From CAZGAH01 sp964523295 (GTDB lineage Bacteria; Desulfobacterota; Desulfovibrionia; Desulfovibrionales; Desulfovibrionaceae): 24,758 nucleotides of DNA. The notes beneath the pieces are model-generated. The model had not been told where the DNA came from and did no database searches. It was given only the letters and a program-made list of their open reading frames with translations. Position 1 is the stretch's first letter; every line of letters begins with the position of its first letter. The DNA is taken from the NCBI GenBank assembly GCA_964523295.1, contig CAZGAH010000061.1:1-24758 (forward strand), in the 5' to 3' direction. Shown piece after piece: positions 6,098-15,300 of the stretch. Both the position numbers and the translations under genes were made by a program.

Positions 6098-6644
6098 TGC
6101 CCTGCTCCAGGCCGTCGATTTTCTGGGGGGCGAAAAAGGTGGCGTTGACGCGCTGTTTATCGCCGCCAACGACCTCGCTGCGGTTTTCCTTGATGAAAAA
6201 CTTGATGACCTGGCCCTCGATGCGGTTCTTGCCCTCTTCCAGCGACGGCTTGCCCTCCATGATGAAAACCCCGTCGCGGACGTTGTAGGTCGCTGTCTGG
6301 CAGGTGCCGGTCTTGCCCTTGTGGGCCATACGCACGCCGCCCGAGGCCACGATCTTCTCGATGGCGCCCGGATCGAGCCCGGACACTCCCGGACCGGAGT
6401 CTTCGCCGGTTTTTTTCTTCGGCGTCAGATGGATGATGATCTTTTCCGCCCAGATCTGAAAATCGGGACGCGAGACCTGCACCTTGCCCTCGAACACCAC
6501 CTCCTGACCAGATGCGCTGTAGCGCATCGAGTTGGACGAGATGTTGACGGGAACAGCGCCTTCGTTGGCCAGAGTCAGGGCCGGGAGCGCGGCGAGAAGC
6601 AGCGCGGCGGCCAGGAGTGATGAAAAGGCTCGAAAGGGGGTCAC
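6084..6644 (-). CDS. lptA: LPS transport periplasmic protein LptA
   Basis: The 186-residue protein begins with a signal peptide (TPFRAFSSLLAAALLLAALPALTLA, cleavage probably after TLA). An OstA-type jelly roll follows: VNISSNSMRYSASGQEVVFEGKVQVSRPDFQIWAEKIIIHL and later VRMAHKGKTGTCQTATYNVRDGVFIMEG. The GTG start at 6644 overlaps the lptC stop in GTGA, with AAGGAG 11 bases upstream. LptA bridges the periplasm for LPS. A Lys-rich PKKKTGEDSGPG loop in mid-domain is longer than in E. coli LptA. It ends 14 bp inside lptB. Confidence 0.9.
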   Translation of the reverse strand: MTPFRAFSSLLAAALLLAALPALTLANEGAVPVNISSNSMRYSASGQEVVFEGKVQVSRPDFQIWAEKIIIHLTPKKKTGEDSGPGVSGLDPGAIEKIVASGGVRMAHKGKTGTCQTATYNVRDGVFIMEGKPSLEEGKNRIEGQVIKFFIKENRSEVVGGDKQRVNATFFAPQKIDGLEQGSAPK

Positions 6645-7264
6645 CGCTTGCCAGCTCCTTTTGTCTTGCCGAGGGTCTTCTCGAGCGTATTGTCGACCAG
6701 GACCGTCGCCTGCACGCCCTTGGTCGACTCGATAGCGCCGGTTGCCAGTGTATAGCGCAGTTCCGGGGTCGTAAAGGTCAATCTCGGCCCCTTGCATTCG
6801 ACATTCCCGGCCAGGATCAGCTCCCGACTGGCGCCGGTGTAGGTTAATTCGTCGGCCGTGATGACGTACTCGTCGTATCGCGCCTCGACGGCCGGCCAGA
6901 GCCTGGCGGTTTCCTTGCGCTGGTCGATGGTGCCCTGGGCGGCGCGGACCCTCAGCACCTGCCCATCGGTGGCGAACAGGTATTCGATTTCAGGCTCCTC
7001 CACGAGGATTTCGCCCTGTTCCTGCTGGTACTGGGCTCGTTTGGCCTTGAGCCGCCAATGGAGCTGGCCTTCCTTGCCCTGCGACAGCTCGATGCCCTTG
7101 AGCGAGAGATCGACATCGAGCCCGGCCTGGACATCGACGTCCTTGGCCAGACTCGCGGCCTCGCGCAGGGTTCTCAGCGTCTGACGGCGCTCCTGCCACT
7201 GCCAGAGCACGAAGGCGGCGACAGCGATTGCCGTCAATACGATAAAGATGAACCAGCGCCGCAT
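6641..7264 (-). CDS. lptC: LPS export protein LptC
   Basis: The 207-residue protein has one N-terminal membrane anchor (~5-22, FIFIVLTAIAVAAFVLW) followed by a periplasmic domain. The pattern GIELSQGKEGQLHWRLKAKRAQYQQEQGEILVEEPEIEYL is typical of the LptC/YrbK family. A second half (YDEYVITADELTYTGASRELILAGNVECKGPRLTFTTPELRYTL) repeats the LptA-like strand pattern. It anchors LptA to LptB2FG. Its ATG follows the kdsC stop directly (TGAATG), and its own end overlaps lptA by 4 bp. Confidence 0.9.
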   Translation of the reverse strand: MRRWFIFIVLTAIAVAAFVLWQWQERRQTLRTLREAASLAKDVDVQAGLDVDLSLKGIELSQGKEGQLHWRLKAKRAQYQQEQGEILVEEPEIEYLFATDGQVLRVRAAQGTIDQRKETARLWPAVEARYDEYVITADELTYTGASRELILAGNVECKGPRLTFTTPELRYTLATGAIESTKGVQATVLVDNTLEKTLGKTKGAGKR

Positions 7265-7828
7265 TCAGTCCCTCCACTCGTCCCACAACGCCGCGAGCTT
7301 GCCCTGCGCCTCCAGCAGGAAGCGGATGGCCTCGCGGACGGCGCCACGGCCGCCGGGCAGGCTCGAAACCCAGCGCGCCAGCGCCGTTATCTCCGGTTGG
7401 GCGTCCGCTACGGCCATGGCCAGACCGACCGCACGCATCGGCCCGGCGTCCACCCAGTCGTCACCCAGATAGGCGACCTGCTCCAGACTGAGGCCGCGCC
7501 GCGTGCAGATGTCCTGGATGATCGGGATTTTGCGCAGCTTCCCGGCGAAATATTCCTCAATGCCGAGCTCGCGCACCCGCGTTTCCACGGCCCCGGAGCG
7601 CAGACCGGAGATAACCGCCACCTCCAGCCCAGCCGCCTGAGCCAGTTTGATGCCCATGCCGTCGGGCACGTGGAAGCGTTTGGCGATGCGGCCGTCCTCG
7701 TCGTAATAGAGCCCCCCGTCCGTAAGCACGCCGTCCACGTCGAGCACGAGCAGACGAATGGCCCGGGCCAGCATCGCGACGTCGTCGGCAGCGCATGGCG
7801 CGGGCGTGGCAGACGGATCAGCAGGCAT
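7265..7828 (-). CDS. kdsC: 3-deoxy-D-manno-octulosonate 8-phosphate phosphatase KdsC
   Basis: The 187-residue HAD phosphatase has the nucleophile motif LDVDGVLTDG (Asp30, Asp32), motif II ISGL (~73), a Lys in AGKLRK (~97) and motif IV YLGDDWVD (~120). The pair GRIAKRFHVPDGMGIK and the WVSSLPGGRGAVRE tail are typical of KdsC. It removes phosphate from KDO-8-P made by KdsA. The ATG lies 11 bp inside the end of kdsA. The first ~20 residues are a non-conserved lead. Confidence 0.93.
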   Translation of the reverse strand: MPADPSATPAPCAADDVAMLARAIRLLVLDVDGVLTDGGLYYDEDGRIAKRFHVPDGMGIKLAQAAGLEVAVISGLRSGAVETRVRELGIEEYFAGKLRKIPIIQDICTRRGLSLEQVAYLGDDWVDAGPMRAVGLAMAVADAQPEITALARWVSSLPGGRGAVREAIRFLLEAQGKLAALWDEWRD

Positions 7829-8630
7829 AGCGTATATCCCATACGGCGACCAGATCCCGCAGCAGCAGCGGCAGGCGGTCGAGCTGAAGACTGTTGGGCC
7901 CGTCGCACAGGGCCTTGTCCGGGTCCGGGTGTACCTCCAGAAAGATGCCCCGGCAGCCGGCGGCCGCGGCGGCACGGCAGAGCAAGGGCACGAAGGCCCG
8001 CTGCCCGGCGGAGGAGCGGCCCAGCCCGCCCGGCAATTGCACCGAGTGCGTGCCGTCGAAAACCACCGGTACGCCCATCCCGCGCATGATTTCCAGGGAA
8101 CGGAAGTCCACCACCAGATTATTGTAGCCGAAGCTGGAGCCACGCTCGGTCAGCCAGATGGCAGTATTCCCGGTGGAGCGGACTTTGTCCAGCGCGGGTT
8201 GCATGTCCCAGGGGGCCATGAACTGGCCTTTCTTGATGTTGATGATCCGACCGCTGCGACCGGCGGCAAGCAGCAGGTCGGTCTGGCGGCAGAGAAAGGC
8301 CGGTATTTGCAGCACGTGCGCGACCCGGCCCGCCACCTCCGCCTGCTCGGGATGGTGGATGTCCGTGACGACGGGCAAGGCGCTCTTCTCCGCCACCTCC
8401 GCCAGCCATTCGATACCGGTGGCCAGGCCCGGCCCGCGGTAGTTCTCCAGCGACGTGCGGTTGGCCTTGTCGAACGAGCTTTTGAAGAACACGGTCAACG
8501 GCAGCCCGGCAGCGGCCTCGCGCACGGCCAGCGCCACTTCCAGCGCGTGCGCGCGACTTTCCAGCACGCAGGGACCGGCGATGACAAAGGGCCTTTCGAC
8601 AGTTGCGGCATAGAGCGAGGCACTATCCAC
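7818..8630 (-). CDS. kdsA: 2-dehydro-3-deoxyphosphooctonate aldolase KdsA
   Basis: The 270-residue protein starts at GTG with AAGGAG 7 bases upstream. Motifs include FVIAGPCVLES, FKSSFDKANRTS, PVVTDIHHPEQ, RQTDLL, NIKKGQFMAPWDM, TERGSSFGYNNLVVDFR and LEVHPDPDKALCDGPNSL, all diagnostic for KDO-8-P synthase. It condenses arabinose-5-phosphate with PEP. Cys21 in GPCVLES is where metal-dependent enzymes have Cys and metal-independent ones (E. coli) have Asn, so this should be the metal-dependent class; that is a prediction from family knowledge. It lies 60 bases after pyrG in the same operon. Confidence 0.96.
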   Translation of the reverse strand: MDSASLYAATVERPFVIAGPCVLESRAHALEVALAVREAAAGLPLTVFFKSSFDKANRTSLENYRGPGLATGIEWLAEVAEKSALPVVTDIHHPEQAEVAGRVAHVLQIPAFLCRQTDLLLAAGRSGRIINIKKGQFMAPWDMQPALDKVRSTGNTAIWLTERGSSFGYNNLVVDFRSLEIMRGMGVPVVFDGTHSVQLPGGLGRSSAGQRAFVPLLCRAAAAAGCRGIFLEVHPDPDKALCDGPNSLQLDRLPLLLRDLVAVWDIRYAC

Positions 8631-8690
8631 GCCTGATCTCCTTCGTGCGGCGCCGGCTCTGGTGCAGGCGCCTGTCCGGCCTCGACCGGC

Positions 8691-10346
<1,656 letters not shown>

Positions 10347-10395
10347 TTGCCTGCCTGTCGGTTTGAGCGCTCCCGGAAAACGCAAACGGACCGGC

Positions 10396-10411
10396 GGTCT
10401 CCGCGGAGACC
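10396..10411. promoter_or_regulatory. 16-bp perfect palindrome upstream of pyrG
   Basis: GGTCTCCGCGGAGACC is fully self-complementary and lies 50 bases before the pyrG start, in the divergent pyrG-purQ intergenic region. It could be an operator, or a hairpin in the pyrG leader. Nothing else in the window repeats it. Confidence 0.35.
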
Positions 10412-10460
10412 CTCGCCCTTCCGTCGCGCACTGACGGTCACGACCAACACAGGCTGGCCG

Positions 10461-10489
10461 TTGACGCGACAGCGTCGGAGAACTATGTT
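10461..10489 (+). promoter_or_regulatory. Likely sigma-70 promoter of purQ
   Basis: TTGACG (10461-10466) and TATGTT (10484-10489) are separated by 17 bases on the plus strand, about 138 bases before the purQ start. The leader downstream contains short GC-rich inverted segments (cccgg...ccggg near 10515-10530) but no riboswitch that I can recognise. Confidence 0.5.
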
Positions 10490-10626
10490 CGATTGCACGT
10501 CGTCGGAAAAAAACCCGGGCCGAACCGGGATATCCCGAGACGCAGTTTCCGGAATTACACTTTTCCGGATACCCGAAGGCAAGTCAAGACAATTTTCACT
10601 CCACGCCACAACCTCCGGGAGGGAGC

Positions 10627-11436
10627 ATGGCCCGCGTCAACGCCCTGGTAATCACCGGCTACGGCAGCAACTGCGAAGAGGAATCCGCCTACGCCGCGCG
10701 ACAGGCCGGATGCGACGAAACAACCGTCGCCTTTTTTTCCGATCTCGTGGCCGGCCGGGTCCGGCTGGACCGCTTCAATTTCCTGATCTTCCCCGGCGGA
10801 TTCCTCGACGGCGACGACCTCGGCGCGGCCCAGGCCGCGGCCCTGCGCTGGCGTTTCGCCGCCGCTCGCGACGGCCAGCCGCTGCTCGGCCAGCTCGAGG
10901 CCTTTCTCCAGGCCGGCGGCATCGTGCTGGGCATCTGCAACGGCTTCCAGCTCCTGGTCAAACTCGGCGTGCTCCCGGGCCTGGGCGCACGCGGCTTCGA
11001 GCGCCAGGTCTCCCTGAGCAACAACGATTCCGCCCGCTTCGAAGACCGCTGGGTCCATCTCCAGGCCAATCCGGCCAGCCCGTGCGTCTTCACCCGCGGG
11101 CTGGAGCGGTTGTACCTGCCCGTACGCCACGGCGAGGGCAAGCTCGTGGCCAAGGACCCGGACACGCTCGCCGCGCTCCTGGACGCCAACCTGGTGGCCT
11201 TGCAATACGTGGACCCCGCGACCGGCCAGCCGACCACGGAGTACCCGCTCAATCCCAACGGCTCGCCGCTGGGCATCGCCGGACTCACCAACCCGTCCGG
11301 CCGGGTGCTCGGGCTCATGCCCCACCCCGAGGCCTACAACCACGACACGAACCACCCGACCTGGACGCGCGGCGACCGCGCCACGCTCGGCACGGCCCTG
11401 CTGGCCAATGGCGTGCGTTTTCTGGCCACGCAATGA
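10627..11436 (+). CDS. purQ: Phosphoribosylformylglycinamidine synthase, glutaminase subunit (PurQ-type)
   Basis: The 269-residue protein is a class I glutamine amidotransferase of the FGAM synthase type: VNALVITGYGSNCEEESAYAARQAGCD at the start, FPGGFLDGDDL, LGICNGFQLL (nucleophile Cys104) and GLMPHPEAYNH (His233, Glu235). It feeds ammonia to the PurL subunit for step four of purine synthesis. The ATG follows GGGAGGG. It is longer than Bacillus PurQ (~227) and has the NGSPLGIAGLTNPSGRVLGLMPHPEA end of stand-alone or large-type relatives. It is divergent from pyrG, with a sigma-70-like promoter upstream. tadA follows after 93 bases. Confidence 0.9.
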   Translation: MARVNALVITGYGSNCEEESAYAARQAGCDETTVAFFSDLVAGRVRLDRFNFLIFPGGFLDGDDLGAAQAAALRWRFAAARDGQPLLGQLEAFLQAGGIVLGICNGFQLLVKLGVLPGLGARGFERQVSLSNNDSARFEDRWVHLQANPASPCVFTRGLERLYLPVRHGEGKLVAKDPDTLAALLDANLVALQYVDPATGQPTTEYPLNPNGSPLGIAGLTNPSGRVLGLMPHPEAYNHDTNHPTWTRGDRATLGTALLANGVRFLATQ

Positions 11437-11529
11437 CCATGCCCACGCGCGGCGACGAGCCGCGCGCGAAGACATGATGAACCCCGCGCGACAGGTCCCG
11501 ACGCCCGTGCCATCAGGAATCGACCGCGC

Positions 11530-12045
11530 ATGATCGGGCCTGGCATCCCCCCGGACGCCGTCGACTGGGCGCCGCTCATGCGCCAGGCCCTGGAGCTGGC
11601 CGCCGTCGGGCGGGACCTGGGCGAGGTGCCTGTCGCGGCGCTGCTGCTGTCCGCTCAGGGCGATATCCTGGCCCGCGCGCACAACAGCCCGCTGACCCTG
11701 CACGATCCCACCGCGCACGCGGAAATGCTCTGCCTGCGCCAGGCCGCCGCCGCGCTCGGCAACTACCGGCTCGAAGGCACAGTCCTGCTGACCACGCTCG
11801 AACCCTGCCTGATGTGCGTCGGCGCCCTGATCCACGCGCGCATCGCCGGCCTGGTCTTCGGCGCCCGCGACCCCAAATCCGGCGCCGTCCTCTCGCGCCT
11901 GAACGCCACAACCCTCGACTTCGTCAACCACCGCTTCTGGATACAGGAAGGCGTGCTGGCCGAGGAGTGCGGCGCCGTGCTCTCGAGCTTTTTCCGGGAG
12001 CGGCGGGGGGGAGGAAGACGGCCGGGGCCTGCCGCTGCTGAATAG
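11530..12045 (+). CDS. tadA: tRNA adenosine(34) deaminase TadA
   Basis: The 171-residue cytidine-deaminase-fold protein has zinc-site motifs HAE (His63, Glu65) and PCLMC (Cys93, Cys96). EVPVAALLL, HDPTAHAEMLCLRQAA and FGARDPKSGAVLS are the usual TadA segments. It converts A34 to inosine in tRNA-Arg(ACG). The start is the ATG after AGGAATCGACCGCGC, a modest ribosome-binding site. The last ~20 residues (RRGGGRRPGPAAAE) are a low-complexity tail. It is the last housekeeping gene before the accessory block. Confidence 0.93.
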   Translation: MIGPGIPPDAVDWAPLMRQALELAAVGRDLGEVPVAALLLSAQGDILARAHNSPLTLHDPTAHAEMLCLRQAAAALGNYRLEGTVLLTTLEPCLMCVGALIHARIAGLVFGARDPKSGAVLSRLNATTLDFVNHRFWIQEGVLAEECGAVLSSFFRERRGGGRRPGPAAAE

Positions 12046-12165
12046 CAAAAGGACGTCGCTGGTCCTGGTTCATACTCTCCCCCCCTCCGTCCGTCCTGCC
12101 AGAAATTCGACGCTCTCACGCAGGGAATATAGTCTTACCTGATATCAGAGCTTTCCAAAAAAAAT

Positions 12166-12193
12166 TTGACAATGCGATATCATGCAGGATAAA
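12166..12193 (+). promoter_or_regulatory. Likely promoter of the STAND-kinase/receiver/HD operon
   Basis: A perfect -35 TTGACA (12166-12171) is followed after 16 bases by GATAAA (12188-12193). The surrounding DNA is much more AT-rich than the flanking genes. The start codon of the first gene lies about 110 bases downstream, with a nested inverted-repeat cluster between. The -10 is only 4 of 6. Confidence 0.5.
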
Positions 12194-12250
12194 AGCTTGG
12201 CCTCGATATGCCTTCGCCCCGTGTACGCTGGAGAGGGCGTTGCCGGCTAT

Positions 12251-12287
12251 GGAATGGACACTGAATTCCATTGCAGAATGGTCCATT
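12251..12287. promoter_or_regulatory. Nested inverted repeats in the leader of the STAND-kinase operon
   Basis: Several symmetric elements overlap here: AATGGAC (12253-12259) with GTCCATT (12281-12287), GGAAT with ATTCC (12251-12255 and 12265-12269), and CCATT-GCAG-AATGG (12268-12281). They lie between the predicted promoter and the ribosome-binding site. They could be an operator for a dimeric repressor or alternative leader hairpins. Since the operon's own receiver lacks a DNA-binding domain, the regulator would have to be encoded elsewhere. Confidence 0.4.
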
Positions 12288-12307
12288 ATCCAGACAAGTG
12301 AGGGGTA

Positions 12308-15300
12308 ATGAGCATTGCCGATACATCGCCCTGCCTGAGCGTGGGCGAGGGTCTTGAACAAATCAGCCACGCCTTCGATAACGGACGCGTCAGCGTCGTC
12401 CTCGGGCCGCTGTTTTCCGCAGCGAACGGTTTTCAACTCCTCGACGAGTTCCTCTGGAGCATTCTGAGCGAACCCTCCCCCGGCCAGGCGTTGGACAAAC
12501 AGCTCCAGACGTGGCGGGCGGAAGGCGCTTGGCATCGCCTGGCCCAGGGCTGCGTCAACCTCCTCACCCGTAAAGAAGAGTCCTTTTTTCAGCGCCTGGA
12601 CAGCGAATACGGCCGGCCGATCGTCTCCGGCCCCCTCTATGCGCTCGCGCAGCTGTTACCGTTCGCCGCGCTGGTGAACATGAACCTGGACGGCGTGCTC
12701 GCAGCCAGCCGCGCGTGCGCGACGTCTCTGTTGCCGCTCGCTGACGAGCGCGAACAAGCACTGGCTGCCCTGGATGCCAGGACGCCGCACATCGTCTACC
12801 CGCTCGGGCGCGCGAAAAGTGCAGCGGTACCCATTCTGCCCTTCACCGTGTTCCGCCACCGAAAAAACGAACTGACACCTTACTTCCACACGCTTTTCTC
12901 CACAACGGACGTGCTGCTGCTCGGGTTCCCGCGCCCCGATTTCACCATGGACTGGCTGCACGAGGTCCGCACCCATCAGGGCGAAGGAGGGCAGGTCTGG
13001 CTGGTGGACATGGCACCAGCGAAGAGGCCGGCGCACGAGTATCCGCTTTTTCAGCGCATCGCCCTGCCAGATCCGCCAGAGGCAACACGCCCGGCGAGCA
13101 TCGTGGGCGCCAGCCTCAGGCTGAGAAATTTCCTCGTGAAGCTTCTTGAGCGTTGCGATCGAAACGATCAGCTCGCCGCCGCGTATATTCCCGAACTTTT
13201 TGCCGACGGGATTGAGCTGAACGAAAAGCTTTTGAACGAGGAGCGCGCAAGAAGGTCCACGCCCGAGGGCGGAACGACGTCCGCCCTGCTCGAGGGCAAG
13301 CCCGCAAGCTGGCTGGATATCGTCGAGAACCGCGACGCTCGGCGGGACATATCCGACGAGCTGAAGTCCTGGCTGCGCGTACAACGCCTGCGCGTCGCGC
13401 TGCTTTGGGGACCGTCGGGTTTCGGCAAGAGTACCGTGGCCCGGCGGGTCGCCTTCGAACTGTTCGCCGACGCGGGTCTCAAGGTCTTCTGGATCGAAGA
13501 CCCGCTCCTCTTCCCCGATGGGGTGGCCGATGCGATCCACAAAGACGACGACGCCCTGGTTGTCGTGGACCAGGTCCAGTCTCTGGGCGATTTCCATCAT
13601 CGGCTCAAACACTGGAGTCAGGCAGAATACCGACGCCTGCGCATTCTGCTTGTCGGCCGGCGGCATGAAGTGTTGTCCGGCGGGCTGCACCTGGACGCGC
13701 TGCGCGAAGAGGCGGAGTTGCGCATCTTCAATCTGCCCTGGATCACTGTCGAAGAATCGCGCGGGTTCCTCGAAAAGCTCAAAACAGCGGGCATATTGGC
13801 CGATCCCGATTCCCTGGACATGGAGCAGCGCGCGCAGCGCTTCACCAACGACACCGGAGGCGACCTGCTGGCCAGCCTGCTGGTGGAGACAAGGGGACTT
13901 CCCCTGGACCGGATCGTCGAGGACGTCTGCGCGCGCGTGCTGGCCTGGCCTGGCGGAAAAGACCTGCTCCTTGCCTACGCCCTGGTCGCAGCCATCGACA
14001 TGCTTGGCAAAGGGGTCTGCACGCAGGGTCTTTTCTTTCACATGACGCATGCCGCAAAGCTGGACATTTTCGAGGTTCTCAACAGGCTCCCGGGCGAACT
14101 CAGCCTTTCGCTGGGCCGAAGCATCGTCTCCACGCGGCATCCAAAAGTCGCCGAAATCGCCTTCGGATATTTGACCCGTTCATCGGAAGGGCATGGTGAA
14201 CCGGTATTTGCCAAGGCCGACCTGTACGAGCGCATCATCGATGCGGCAGCCGCGATCAACCAGGAGCAGGAGCTGAAACTGACCTCGATCATTCCCATCG
14301 CGGTTTGGGACAGGGAAAAGAACAAGGACTTCGCCAGAACGCTTTTTGCGCGCGCTCACGAACTTGTGCCCGGTAACGCCTACATTCTCCAGGCCTGGGG
14401 GCGGCGGGAAGCGCAGGCAGGGTACGTGGCCAAGGCCAGGGAGCTGTTTCAGCGGGCGGTCAAGGCAGCCCCCCATGACGCCCCGTCCTTGCAGGCCTGG
14501 GCGCTCCTGGAGGCGGAAGTGGGCGACGTGGACACGGCCAGGAAGCTGTTTCAGAGTGCGGTCGAGGCCGACCCCCGTTCCGCGCCCTCCTGGCAGGCCT
14601 GGGCGCTCCTGGAGGCGAAAGCGGGCGAGGTGGCCAAGGCCCGGGAGCTGTTTCAGCGTGCGGTTTCGGCCGACTCCCGTCACGCTCCCTCCTGGCAGGC
14701 CTGGGCGCTCCTGGAGGAGAGGCAAGGCAACGCGGCCGAGGCCCGGGAGCTGCTTCGCCAGGGCATCAAACACGCGCCGGACGACGTGCAACTCCGGCAG
14801 ACTCTGGCCAACTGGGAACAGGCCCCCGAGCAAATCGTCACAGTGACCCAGAATGCGCGGATAATCGACCAGGCGATGTCTCCGCTGGTGCGTGTCGTGC
14901 AAAAAGGGGGGAATGAATCCAGGAAGGCAGAGCCCTTGGCAGCAGACGCCTCGGAGGGCGACGCTCACCGGACAGGGTCGCCGGGCGCTGCGGAGTCGCT
15001 GCCGGTCAGTGAAACAGTGTTTAACTTTGTTCCTGCAACGATCACCGAGGGGTTCGGCTACGAACAACGCCGCATTGTCTGCTATCTGCTGGGCGGCCTG
15101 GCCCTGCGACTCAAAATGCCTGTAGTACTCATTCAGTTTCCCCAGGGAGAGCCGGAGCCGATCTACCCGATTGAAGCTCCTTACAACTATCCGATGTTTT
15201 GTTCCTCCCTTCTTGGTACGAAACAGTTGCTCGATTGGCGCAATCATCCCTGCCGCAAGGACATGCGCGCGCGTGCGCGAGATATCTATCGTGAGTTTTC

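Noticed and set aside
10555..12048. A 497-codon minus-strand frame across purQ and tadA
   Set aside because: It is the shadow of two well-recognised plus-strand genes with clear catalytic motifs.
12656..14140. A 494-codon minus-strand frame inside the STAND gene, and a similar one at 14180-15247
   Set aside because: Both are antisense to the P-loop and TPR coding sequence. The repeats in the second one only mirror the TPR repeats.
14491..14717. Regularly spaced repeats resembling a CRISPR array
   Set aside because: The 102-base period, continuous reading frame and TPR translation explain them.
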